Of a DNA stretch of 64,000 nucleotides, positions 11,560 through 20,703 are shown one piece after another (within the stretch, counting starts at the first letter, position 1; every line of letters begins with the position of its first letter). Source of the DNA: Mastigias papua (lineage: Eukaryota > Cnidaria > Scyphozoa > Rhizostomeae > Mastigiidae); assembly GCA_964019165.1 (NCBI GenBank), contig OZ025272.1, forward strand, positions 11,918,031 through 11,982,030, in the 5' to 3' direction. The translations under genes were made by a program, and so were the position numbers. Under the pieces are notes generated by a model, which saw nothing but the letters and a program-made list of their open reading frames with translations, was not told the DNA's origin and ran no database searches.

Positions 11560-12885
11560 TGACAGACAGACAGACAGACAGACAGACTCACACAGACAGA
11601 CACAGACACAGACACACACAGACACACACACAGAAGATTTTCCAGTCCTTCATCAGGAGCTTTTCAGATTCTCCAACTCCTTTCATTTCACACTTGCTTC
11701 AAATATTTATATAGTTTTAATATATGATATACTGTGTGTAAAGACAACAGGATTTGGAGGAACTGAAAATTTAAAGCGTGAGAAAATAACTGACCAGGGC
11801 AGGATTCAAGCTCACAACTCCCTGACTTTGTATGTCAAGTGCTCTGTCAACTGAGCTATCAGGCTACACTTTCAATTCATTGATCAAGGGTAAGTCATTT
11901 GCTCACTTGGCCTCTCTTTTAGTCACTTTGCACAGGGGAGCCATTGCAGCTCTACCAAAAATGTCAGAGGTCACAAGTCAGAAACCTGCTCAGGTCAGCT
12001 ATTATCTTTCACTTTCACTATTTGTAAATATACTGTACACTACAAGTGGCACTCCTTCAGTCTCAACACATCATGACCTTCCATCCCACAGTGTACCTAA
12101 CTACAAAACAAAATTTTACCATTGCAATGGGTTCCATTCCAAAACAAGCCATCATCACAGGCACATTCTATTCCTCCATTTGACTTTGAACATGTCACTT
12201 TCCCACTAACAACCTTCTCCACTTGAGGTTTGGCTTTAGTCTCACCTGTCAAATAAGAACAGTAATTTCTATGCAACCAATAGCTGAAACATCTAGGATG
12301 TGTAAATATGGAACACACATTTCTTTCTCTTACACTTGCGATTGGGAAGTTTATACTGAAATGTAATTGGCGTTCATACTGGGAATTCATTATACATGGA
12401 ACAACGCTAAACAGCTTTTCTGTCCTTCTCAACTAGCTTGCTTTAGCAAAAACCGCTTTATTCATGAAAACATCTTGCCGGGTAGTCATCCTAGCCTGGG
12501 CAAAAATGCACTTTCTCTGGATTCCTCGCAGGGAAACAAATTAGTGCGATTACCCATATCAACGCATGACCTAATAAGAATAGAGTGCAACCAAAACACG
12601 AAGACTAAAATAGACAGTTTCCTTTAAAATCTTACCTGCTTTAATTGAATACCAAATGACAGTTGGTATGATAATCATAAGCAGAACAACAGCAAGAAGA
12701 TAGAATCCTTTCCTGAACCTTTTGGAGCACTTTACATCAATTAGGCCAAAGTTTTTATTAGCTGGCAGTGCTTGTTCGGGAAGCTCTTGCAGGTCATTAT
12801 GGTCAGTGCATTCTTCTCCTCCAGTACTATTATCAGCAGTTTCTGCTGTTTCTCCAATTGCAGAGAACGTCTCTTCCTGGATCAT
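1019..12885 (-). CDS. gene A: type II membrane protein with half-EGF, TSP1 x3, MAM, CUB x4+ (3' end outside window)
   Basis: Twelve exons on the minus strand, spliced in the order 12636-12885, 12120-12245, 10972-11157, 8864-9061, 7887-8078, 6045-6194, 4986-5239, 4582-4687, 3859-4215, 3037-3369, 2160-2528, 1019-1366. The sum is 2869 nt, at least 956 residues, ending in phase 1, so more exons follow to the left. The N-terminus has no signal peptide but a single transmembrane helix at about residues 61-79 preceded by basic residues, which predicts a type II orientation with the modules outside the cell. The order of modules parallels gene B. From family knowledge, MAM, CUB and TSP1 modules mediate protein binding at the cell surface; the ligand is not known. 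No catalytic domain is seen. All introns are phase 1 except the phase-0 intron between the second and third MAM exons. The chain of compatible phases is the main support; no transcript was available. Confidence 0.85.
2160..2528 (-). CDS. gene A exon 11: CUB domain 3 (subtype I) with internal duplication
   Basis: 123 codons, phase 1-1. A normal subtype I CUB (SPSCAKDS, WTSKDNKVLLVFQAD) that is longer than its relatives because nine residues are tandemly repeated just before the fourth cysteine (GNRILQGKI then GNMILQDKI, about 2293-2337). Confidence 0.87.
3037..3369 (-). CDS. gene A exon 10: CUB domain 2 (subtype II)
   Basis: 111 codons, phase 1-1. Cysteines fall at ACKF, QCEYN, RYCNSE and RYCGDG. 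The strand near the end reads YTSQSNVIHIVY, where subtype I has W/LTS and FQSD. Acceptor TTTCAG, donor AAAC before GTGAGT. Confidence 0.88.
3757..3835. repeat. (AG)n microsatellite in gene A intron
   Basis: About 79 bases of pure AG. In the gene A transcript it reads as a long CU tract beginning about 22 nt after the 5' splice site that follows CUB 1. Confidence 0.98.
3859..4215 (-). CDS. gene A exon 9: CUB domain 1 (subtype I)
   Basis: 119 codons, phase 1-1. Four CUB cysteines are present (QCNHT, LDCYYH, SYCSKDS, MYCGK). It shares the string YYHLETRPG with the first CUB of gene C, which marks these as positional counterparts. The donor is AAAC before GTAAGT. Confidence 0.88.
4582..4687 (-). 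CDS. gene A exon 8: MAM domain part 3
   Basis: Short exon, phase 0 to 1. It encodes LAIEG, then FGNIAIDDL and a final cysteine (GICRPQG), the usual C-terminal MAM signature. It was found by aligning to the B and C counterparts. Confidence 0.87.
4986..5239 (-). CDS. gene A exon 7: MAM domain part 2
   Basis: Starts phase 1 and ends phase 0 (PYQ before GTAATC). Contains GHFLYIQ, a Lys/Arg-rich helix, SCFTLWYNMNG, LNVYKV and DRWNYVAIHF, the central beta strands of MAM. Confidence 0.87.
6045..6194 (-). CDS. gene A exon 6: MAM domain part 1
   Basis: 50 codons, phase 1-1. It opens with CNFEYGLGKETCHWTQ, then DDFDW and TGPHTDHT, the N-terminal signature of MAM domains. The acceptor is TTTCCAG and the donor is A before GTAAGA. 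Confidence 0.88.
6994..7146. mobile_element. hAT-like MITE, family 1 copy 1
   Basis: 153-bp element with ends CAGGGACGCCTAC and, inverted, a near match. It is flanked by perfect 8-bp direct repeats GCTTAATT (6986-6993 and 7147-7154). It is G-rich and has no coding capacity. The 8-bp duplication and CAGG ends point to hAT transposition. Confidence 0.85.
7419..7567 (-). pseudogene. LINE ORF2 C-terminal remnant
   Basis: The minus strand reads a run ending in a stop at 7419 with the motif KAWNDIP, then IR and FRKQLKTFL, the typical last residues of CR1/jockey-like LINE polyproteins. The 3' sequence beyond the stop resembles that of the copy at 33827. Confidence 0.65.
7887..8078 (-). CDS. gene A exon 5: TSP1 domain 3
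   Basis: No start codon lies in this exon; it is recognised by translation of the minus strand: KVNGSWCDWLLASPCNASCG, then GHQELIRYCECPAPENGG and three more cysteines. It is nearly identical to the second TSP1 exon of gene B. The donor is uncertain. CCG before GTTGGT at 7886 keeps phase 1 and all cysteines; CAT before GTATTA at 7907 also keeps phase but removes the last cysteine. Confidence 0.75.
8864..9061 (-). CDS. gene A exon 4: TSP1 domain 2
   Basis: 66 codons, phase 1-1. Motifs are WCEWHQ, CNVTCGEG, IRYCSCPSPRNGG, then spaced cysteines. It is closest to the first TSP1 exon of gene B (shared SHCNV and CSCP). The 3' end is set by phase (CCAT before GTAGGT). A stronger-looking donor four bases further on (TGTAG before GTATAT) would end in phase 2 and break the frame. 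Confidence 0.8.
9137..9302. mobile_element. half copy of foldback element
   Basis: Matches one arm of the foldback element at 18954-19436 (TTTTTTCGTCCGACACTCGTC, then related sequence to CACCTATTCAC). The second arm is missing. Confidence 0.7.
9850..10390 (-). pseudogene. Penelope-like element reverse transcriptase fossil
   Basis: Minus-strand translation in pieces gives PLEPTIADTFIGFHES, then VDDTFVVCDSEL (the catalytic VDD box; its preceding Tyr position is a TAA stop), then KPMFSGQCIRWNSF and HRAL with GNGYSEDV, the order found in Penelope-like reverse transcriptases. Several stops and frame changes show it is dead. It sits in the intron between TSP1 exons 1 and 2 of gene A. Confidence 0.75.
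10972..11157 (-). CDS. gene A exon 3: TSP1 domain 1
   Basis: 62 codons, phase 1-1. Thrombospondin type 1 hallmarks are visible: WCEW near the start, CSVSCGYG, IRYCECPSPENGG, then three spaced cysteines. The donor is AAAG before GTAATA. Confidence 0.85.
11500..11632. repeat. (CA)n / (GACA)n compound microsatellite
   Basis: Alternating CA and GACA units in an intron of gene A. Confidence 0.95.
11790..11990 (-). mobile_element. tRNA-like SINE, copy 1
   Basis: On the minus strand a tRNA-like segment (TAGCTCAGTTGACAGAGC, an anticodon-arm-like hairpin, then TTGAATCC) lies downstream of an 80-100-base segment (GGCTCCC, GTGCAAA, AAATGACTTACCCTTGA). The same arrangement recurs at 29330-29535. The poor T stem argues against a working tRNA. 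Confidence 0.65.
12120..12245 (-). CDS. gene A exon 2: stalk and half-EGF-like module
   Basis: Phase 1-1, 126 nt, with acceptor TTGACAG and donor AATG before GTAAAA. A hydrophilic stalk leads into a four-cysteine segment with the pattern C-x8-C-x-C-x9-C, ending WNGTHCNG. This resembles the C-terminal half of an EGF module, although four cysteines are too few for a canonical EGF. Gene B has a close counterpart. Confidence 0.8.
12636..12885 (-). CDS. gene A exon 1: cytoplasmic tail and transmembrane helix
   Basis: Encodes 83 residues plus one base. An acidic, Glu/Thr-rich N-terminus (residues 1-45) is followed by a basic patch ending KRFRKG (about 55-60) and a hydrophobic helix (about 61-79) with the motif IIPTVIW. 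The ATG has A at -3. The exon ends at AGCAG before GTAAG. The basic residues on the N-terminal side favour a cytoplasmic N-terminus. Confidence 0.85.
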
Positions 12886-13645
12886 AGTATTTCACCGCCT
12901 TAGTTAGCAAGCAACTTCTATTCCCATGAGCCATTCCATACATCAAGTTGCCTTTGTTTGCGGAAGACGAACAATGCACTCAGATATGAAAAGCTGCCTC
13001 AGCATATTTTGAATTTCGACTACTAAAGGAAATATTCAATTAGATTTCATATATACCATTCTGTGTAACTTCTGACCTTTCACATCTTGGAATAACTCCT
13101 GATTCTAAAATATGACTCCCACTCACCAGGTCAGATTCGATTTCGAAAATGCAAGGATTTTATTACAAATGTAGGATTAAGTTGCTACTACTACCACGCT
13201 CAGCTACTTCCAAGCAGAATGAGACCTTCTGTCTAATTTCTACCAAGAATTACCTTTATGTGCCACAAACGCAGACGTGGCCTGACGGCGAAAATGCGCG
13301 CTTGTCGCGTAAAATGGCCGTATCGTGCCTCAATAAGCAAAACACCATGCTTTTCAGTTTGCTAGGTGTGGAAAAAGTTAACGCCTAGGACTTCTAGTAG
13401 AAGTACCACGTAGGCATTTTGCTCAAAAAACGTTTGTTTAAATTCATAAATAGTAGAATCCAGGTATAACGAGCACCTAATATAAACACGCAATCTGCAG
13501 AAGAAATACGCAATTTGCAACATTCTCAAGTCCACACGCTTGTAAGAATACACTAAGTGAGCAAAAATATTGCACCTCTGCCTCACAATGGCAGCCACTT
13601 ATAGGCCTATGAATGCAAACACGTCCATTCAAAATGAATTTTATC
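12886..13645. promoter_or_regulatory. upstream region of gene A, no motif identified
   Basis: This should contain the 5' UTR and promoter of gene A. I see no convincing TATA box or other defined site, and no coding exon. Confidence 0.3.
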
Positions 13646-16028
13646 CAATAGACCACTTTCACATTCATTTTGAAATAGAGGTCTGAGTGTTGAAAGTGAG
13701 GCTAACGATGATGTCCTGGGATTTGCAGTAGCGAAGCCTTGTTACATTCCACAATTTGTACTAAGTTTATAAGTTTGCGGGTATGTTTTACTTTGAGAAG
13801 TAGTGGCAGAAAGCATTGGTAATGAGTTGAGTGTTAAGTCAGCTGGAACACAGTGCGCCGCCTATTGTCCCTTGAATAGATTTTATAGCTGTGATGGAGT
13901 ACCGACTGGCCTTCACGTGATGTCGTTAAATTCTCAAACAGCCCAGAAAGACACATAAATACTAGCTTGAGATTAGATTAAGGAGAACAGATTCATTAGT
14001 TGCAATATAGAATATCATGGACAGACGTTAATTCTCAAGTTTCAAGTATGTTTTTCTGCATACTTTACGCACAATTGCAGACCAAGTATTGACAGTCCGT
14101 TTTTGTTTACTGTTTCAATCCTTACCTTGTTATTGTATAGCTTTTTGGCCCTAAGTTATATGTAAGTGCAGCTTGTTACAGCAGTTGATCCATTTTATTT
14201 AGTATTCAAGCAAGAGGGCTTCCACATAGAGACAAAACAGGTTTTTAACAATGAATTATGGTTTTCCCCTCAAACAATAAAATAACACTAACTGCCCTTA
14301 ATCTGGGCACTGCAGCTAAGCATTGTGTTTGAAAAATAGTTCATGATTTTTCTGCCCTGTCTATCCACTATGTAAATGGATTTCCTATAACCAAAAGAAG
14401 AGCTGCTAAGTGTTACTTTTTCTCAATCCCCAAGCTTGTCTGTGAATTTTGTAATAGATTCACATGATGTGCAATGAATCTTCTCTGTAAATTATTAATT
14501 CTAAACCTTAAATAGACTATTTCTTAAGCTTTTAAAGTCATAGACTTATGATATACATATTGCAAATAGGGTGAATTTTGGGTTCCATTCTCAAGAGATG
14601 TTGCAAAACTTGAGAACTCATGAAACATTGAGTTAACTTTTCAAGAAGCTTCCACTATGCAGGGTTGTACAGTCAGGAAAACCTGTATTTTTAAAGACAG
14701 TCTGGAAAAGTCAGAAATTTTATTGAAACCTGAAAAAGTCAGGAAAAAGTCAGGAGTGTTTTCATCAATGTGAATAAATTCTGTTGTGCGCAGTAAACAA
14801 CTCTGCACATAGGATGCAGTATATGATATTTTTTTGTTCCTGTTTGAGAAAGTAGTTGACCAGAGAGCCTCCCTTTCTTACTCAAATTGGAAAATGTGTT
14901 CAATTACTTAGTTTTAAAAGATGGGGCAGTTGCATCATTTGCAGAAATTATGTATCTCTGATATGTATTCAAGAAAAACACCTAAATTTTCAAGAAAAGT
15001 CAGGAAAGAATAGTAGGCAGGATGCCTGCTATGTTGGCAGCAGGCAGATTGCATTAGAGAAGGTACTTGTCTGTGTAACCTGTGTTTACACAAATAATCA
15101 TGTAAAAGCTTATCCTTATTTTGATGGTGGCCAAGATTTGATGCTTCTTGAGTCATAGAGCTCAATGAAGATTGAAACTGGGCTTATATTTTTATCACCT
15201 TATTTATCAAGGCTGAGTTCTAATAGAAGAACCTTATTTATTGAAAATATGACAGCTTTTGAGGATGAGGGAGCATCCTGACTAATTCCTCCTTATCTCC
15301 CAATAAACAAAATACTACCAATATAACTAAATTTCCAAATACACCTAAAATGAAGCCTGCCAAACAGGTGCACGCACCACTGACTGCATTTCCAGAAGGA
15401 TCAATAGCAAGAATATATTGATAACATCAATTGCACTGTCAGTGTCAATGATGAATATTCAATACAAGATTCTTGCCATGCATTTATCGAAAAAATATGG
15501 TTGCTATCTTTATCAAGACAAATTTTTCACATTGAAAGTGTTATAACAAACTTTGAACTTGGCATTTTTGCAGCAAACCTACTTTAGGTCTTTGCATTTA
15601 AAATTATGCAAAATCAAGTGGACGGTGCAACATCTCAAAAATCAGAACTTCAAGGCAAATACCCACACTGTAAAGAACTTGTGTTGTAATATTTGCACCA
15701 AAAGGACTCCTTACACAATCTGTGGGTGATTGGGCTACCTGCTTTCTCCTCAAATATAGAACGAACGAGATCGGCCTTCTTAGTACACGGTGAAACTAAG
15801 ATTATTTTGTGCTAAATGGCTGTCGAAGATAGTCAATCTTCTAAAAAAGATAATATATTTTCCGTCTTGACGCATCTTATTGAAGCAATCCATTGTTAAG
15901 ACGTAGCAAGAAGCAAAATACGGCATCAAAACACACCATCACACTGTACGAAGTTTGAGGACATCATCGTTAGCCTCGCTTTCGACTTCATAGATTCACG
16001 TGACTTTGGAATGTGAAAAGGGTCTATT
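13646..16028. mobile_element. 2.4-kb non-autonomous element with imperfect terminal inverted repeats
   Basis: The left end (AATAGACC, TTTCACATTC, then AGGCTAACGATGATGTCCT) is matched in inverted order by the right end (GAGGACATCATCGTTAGCCT, then GAATGTGAAAAGGGTCTATT) over about 75 bases. I recognise no transposase between them. The superfamily is unknown. Confidence 0.55.
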
Positions 16029-16149
16029 TAGCATCTTATCAAAAACTTGCTGACGCAATTTTCACACTTTGAACGAAAGGAAAACTTTGTAAACAAAAGA
16101 CATTTACCAAAAATGCGAAGCTGGCTTAGAACTAAGGAATTAAAACATT

Positions 16150-16935
16150 TTGAGAGATCTTCGGTAATCAATTTACGAAAAAATGGATTATCTCTCTGAA
16201 AAATTGGAGCTGCTATCGGTTGTCACCATTCTATGGCAATAAGACTTTTCAAGCGCAATGAAAAAACTGGCTCTCCTGATAAGCTAAAAAGATGTGGACG
16301 ATCAAAAAAAGTTGATGTTCGGGGAGAGAGAGGTATGTTTGTCGTCTTGCAAAGCAGCATAGGTTTTCAAAGTTGAAAACTATCACAAATGAACTAACTT
16401 CCACTCACCTCCATGGAAACCTTTGCAACTGATCTTACTCTTTTTCAGCAGACATTCAAAGGTGCCACCTCTGTGGCGTTTGGGGGGTGCAATGGGCCTA
16501 ATGGCGTTGGTAAATTGGTAGCCTGTGATAGAACCATAAACGCAGACAAGTATGCCAACCTATTACATGATAATCTTTTTGCCAACGTTGAGTCAATGTT
16601 TGGGACTGCCGATTACGCCTTTCATATTTCAGCAGGATAATGCACCCCCACATCGAGAAGCATACACAAAGTTATATCCTTCTCTTCGAGGTGTTCCTGT
16701 TTTGCCATGGCCAGCATAAAGCCCTGACATAAACATCATTGAAAATATATGTTTGTTCATAAAAAATAAGCTTAATCATGACCCAAGAGGTCCTCCAACA
16801 ACCAAAGAAGAGCTTCAAGCCCGAGTCCTTTCTGAATGGACCGAATTCCAGGGGATTTTATTGGCAAATTATACGAGTCCCTTCCACGAAGAATTTTGGC
16901 TGTGAAAAGGAAGCGTGGCTACCGAACGAAGTACT
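16150..16935 (+). pseudogene. Tc1/mariner-like transposase fossil
   Basis: Fragments in order: a helix-turn-helix-like part (around 16190-16330, TGSPDKLKRCGRSKK), then CDRTINADKYANLL, then after a frameshift QQDNAPPHRE, then a stop, then SPDINIIENIW and ending RGYRTKY. These are Tc1-family DDE transposase motifs. At least one frameshift and one stop show it is inactive. Confidence 0.85.
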
Positions 16936-18950
16936 GAAATAACTTTAAGTTCTTTGTGACTGTAATCAGAATTCTAGCGTGGTTTTTAAGCTAATGTTCT
17001 TAGTTTATGACATGACGATTTTTTGATGTTTAACGTGAATGGATGGCACTAAGGGCCTATATTTGACTGCGCACATTCGCGATGCCGATACAAGGTAGCT
17101 ACTTTGTCTCAAGGAAAGCAAAAGCAAACACAAGGAGACAGCCATTAGAATTTGTTTCATATCAGGGCCTAAATTTGGATCTGACTCACTTTGTGGAGTT
17201 ACGAATCGAAATGGTCAATCCGTAACTCGCGCATGTGCGAATCTCTACGTAGGGCGTATGTATTTATTGAAAGTAGGTCAACAAAACCAGTGCAAATCAA
17301 CTTGTGAGCAAATTATATGCATTAACATGAGATACCTAAAGTTACTTCTGTACCTTTTAGATAACTTACTAAGTATTCAGTTTCTGTCACGACCTCTTTC
17401 AAATATTCTTTTGAAATTTTGCAAGCATTCAATTTTCATGAGGCTGAAAATTGAGACAAGATTCATGTAAACGTATCACTTTTTTCAGAGCTTTATGAAA
17501 TTTCACCAAACATAGCCAAAACACAAAAGATTACAACGGACTAACTGGCTACTAAAGTGCATGAGGAACACAAAGCATTGTGATGCTGTGACCAAAAATG
17601 TTTGAATTCTGCTTGTTAGTTTGCATAAAATGTGCACAGAAGTTTGAGATAGTCTAAGCAAGCCCACAGACGTGCATCTGAGGTATACCTATAAAAAATA
17701 CCTATAAAAATACCTATAAAAAATACCTATAAAAATACCTATAAAAAATACCTATAAAAAACTATTCTCCTGGTCTACTGAACTATTTTCTGGTTCCCTT
17801 CAGGACTCGTCATATTGGGATTCAACTGTATTAGATCGGTTTTATGGTTACTTTTCAGTACTGAAAATATGCTTGTGGCATCATGAATGTGCTACGTATG
17901 GTTATAACTATAAGCATGTGCACGGGACTTTCGTTACATTTCGCTCAGCCGTGCTCTTCCAAAAACTCCTGTCGAATACACGCAAAAACCAATATAAAAC
18001 TGTTACTTGTAGGATTTAACTTACTCTGGTCCTAGTGTCTTATAAACTGGTTGGGCACCGTAAAGGTGCCAGGCCTATATTCTGTAGTTCAAATCAATCT
18101 TACCGATGAAATGAATAAAGATCATTGGCAAAAACGAAGGAGGAGGGAATATTATATGCTACTGTTTCATCTGGGTGGTCCACATCTGCAGTACTGCAGT
18201 CATGCACAACCTGCTTTAACAAAAATTCATATGATATATGGCAATCATAGAATATCGAAAAGCACATTTATCGACCAGAAGACGAAAAGTCTATATTACT
18301 GAAGTATATATGGCATTGAAAATGATTTACATAAATTCATAATATATTCTGTATAATTTCAGTAGAAGATTATCTAATCAAATAAATAAAACAACGGCGG
18401 AATAACTTACAACTTATGTTTATTACAAAGACACTACATCAGGGCATTTTTTAACATATAAAAAGTGGTAAGGATATCCCCCACAAGCCCCTTTCATTGC
18501 CTCACCAGAAGACGGTGCTTGCCCCACCACTTAAGTGCCTTTGTGATTCAGTGACTGTTCTATTTTTTGCCTTATTTGAAATATTTTTGTATGAAACATG
18601 CTAAGTCTTCATTGAACAGGTTTCAAATCTCAATTCGTTTTTCCTGAAACTGCTGCTTCTATAGATGATTCCTCTTTTCGTTCACAAAGTTCAAGATTTG
18701 GAGAACTCATATTTTGATTTGGAGAAACTAGTAATAAGTGTTGGCAATACGTTAAGAATACTCTTGAAAGCCTGGGAATCTGTAGATTCTACATGTATCT
18801 AAAGCGCCCTTTTATCAAATGCCCCACCAGAGAGGAATCCTTAAAAAATGCACTGCAACATGTGGCTATCAGACCAAACAAATAAAACAACGGCGGCAAA
18901 AATTGCACATTGTGTTTGGTACAAAGACACTACGTGGACTCCCGCTAAAT
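16936..18950. other. intergenic spacer between genes A and B
   Basis: No gene recognised. It holds the short tandem array at 17686-17760 and two related segments at 18379-18439 and 18876-18935 sharing AATAAAACAACGGCGG and TACAAAGACACTAC. Confidence 0.5.
17686..17760. repeat. tandem TACCTATAAAAA array
   Basis: About six copies of an 11-12-base unit TACCTATAAAAA or TACCTATAAAA, alternating in length by one A. Confidence 0.95.
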
Positions 18951-18953
18951 AAA

Positions 18954-19436
18954 GTACTATTTAATTTCACTATGGCACGAAAAAGCGGGAACATTCTTTT
19001 AGCATACTGAAAGCTTTTTTCGTCCGACACTCGTCAGCGTATGAAACGTCGGATAACCATCGAAAGGTGAACTGAAATATATAGCCAGATGCGGTACACG
19101 TGGTAGGATGAATATTGCGTCTATTTGGCCCTATGATTGGCCAATTAGCACCTATCCACCATAATGATGGATAGGTGCTAATTTGCCAATGGTGGATAGG
19201 TGCTAATTGGTGGATAGATGCTTGTTGGCCAATCAGACTTTATCAGTCTATCTATCAGGGCCAAATAGACGCATTATTCATCATATCACGTGCACCCGCA
19301 TCTGGCTATATATTTCGGTTCACCTTTCGGTTGTTATCCGACGTTTCATACTCTGACGAGTGTCGGACGAAAAAAGCTTTCAGTATGCTAAAAGAATGTT
19401 CCCGCTTCCTCGCGCTATAGTGAAGTTCTGTAGTAC
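18954..19436. mobile_element. foldback (long inverted repeat) element
   Basis: Two arms of roughly 200 bases read as near reverse complements (GTACTA, TTCACTAT, CGAAAAAGCGGGAACATTC, CGTCCGAC and so on). The centre holds several copies of GGATAGGTGCTAAT. A half copy lies at 9137 and a 94-bp deletion derivative at 59662. No coding capacity. Confidence 0.8.
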
Positions 19437-19589
19437 CAACAGACTTTTTACTATTTAATTACCACGCTAAGAATCTAATTTTCAATTTGTCTACAGAAAA
19501 CCATAATTTGTTTGTGGTAGAAACGCACTGCTTTCTTGGGGAGTAAGAGGGATTCTTATTTGGAGCAGTGAAGTAGGTAGCTCCAATAA

Positions 19590-19838
19590 TTGTGGAAATA
19601 TAAGATACTACTACCTATGTGTTTTTGTCTGTGTTTGTGTGTATGTGCTTGCGCTTGCATATGTGTGTGTGGATGTTTATGGTTGCATGGGTATGTGTTT
19701 GTATATGTATGTGCTTGTTCGTGCTTCTATGCGTATGCGTGTGTGCGTGTGGTGTGTGGTGTGTGGTGTGTGGTGTGGTGTGTGGTGTGTGGTGTGTATG
19801 TATGTATGTATGTATGTATGTATGTATGTATGTATGTA

Positions 19839-19935
<97 letters not shown>

Positions 19936-19976
19936 ATGTATGTGTGTGTGTGTATGTGTGTGTGTATGTGCGTGTG

Positions 19977-20034
<58 letters not shown>
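19590..20034. repeat. TG / TATG / GTGTGGT compound microsatellite
   Basis: Long run of GTGTGGT, (TATG)n and (TG)n blocks immediately beyond the 3' end of gene B. Apparent open frames here are repeat artefacts. Confidence 0.98.
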
Positions 20035-20328
20035 GGGCTAGGCAGTTCTATGAAAAGCAATGCTTTTACTTCATATTATACTTCTAGTAAGTCGTCGTCA
20101 TATTTACTAGAAAGAACACAAGGCGTCTTACAATTTTGGTATTAAAGAGGGCCAGGACAGTCAAATACTTCAAACACGTGCGCCTACTGATGTACTAGTT
20201 GCTAAGCAAGTTCCCCATAACTTGCTCGTCTTGGCGTCGTCTCTGCTAAAAGAGGTGCACATGAGATTTTTAAATGACAATTCCTAAATATCTCCCAAAT
20301 TGAGGTTCAACTCTCGTGCTTTGACCTG

Positions 20329-20334
20329 TTTAAT
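20329..20334 (-). terminator. possible poly(A) signal of gene B
   Basis: ATTAAA on the minus strand, about 26 nt after the gene B stop codon. This is a variant signal and very close to the stop, so support is weak. Confidence 0.35.
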
Positions 20335-20359
20335 AAAAAGTCTATATCCTAATCATTGT

Positions 20360-20703
20360 CTAATTTACAGAGACGTACTTAGCAAAGAAACCATTACCAG
20401 CAGTGCTTTCATCGGATCGAAATTCCACTAACACTTCGCTCGAATTGGATTGAAACGTCCTGACACCTGTTCCACAAAACGTTGCTGCAAGGTGTATATT
20501 TGATGGGAATATATTATATATCTTCAAATAATCATATCTGCAAGTCAGCGAATATTCCAAATCAAATGGATCGAAATTCAACCTTATTGAATTTCCTTGC
20601 TTCACCTTGATATTGTAATTACATATTGAACGATCCTGGTACTTATTCGGGTATCCAACTGATGAGAAATTGCCACTCTCTGATGTGTATGAATAAGAAC
20701 ACG
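20360..20703 (-). CDS. gene B exon 20: CUB domain 12 (terminal type) with stop
   Basis: 113 residues plus a TAG stop at 20360-20362. ACSYSY, SICNYN, LTCRYDY, TFCGTG; EVLVEFRSDESTAGNGFFAKY. It matches CUB 4 of gene C (LEYS-TC, KIY) and neither alternating subtype. Confidence 0.87.

Noticed and set aside
16413..16640. Functional Tc1-like transposase
   Set aside because: A frameshift and an internal stop separate the DDE motifs.
17686..17760. CRISPR-like short repeats
   Set aside because: Units are 11-12 bases, directly adjacent without spacers; simple tandem repeat in an animal genome.
19590..20060. Long open frames rich in Cys-Val or His-Thr
   Set aside because: They are translations of TG/TATG microsatellites, open in several frames and both strands.
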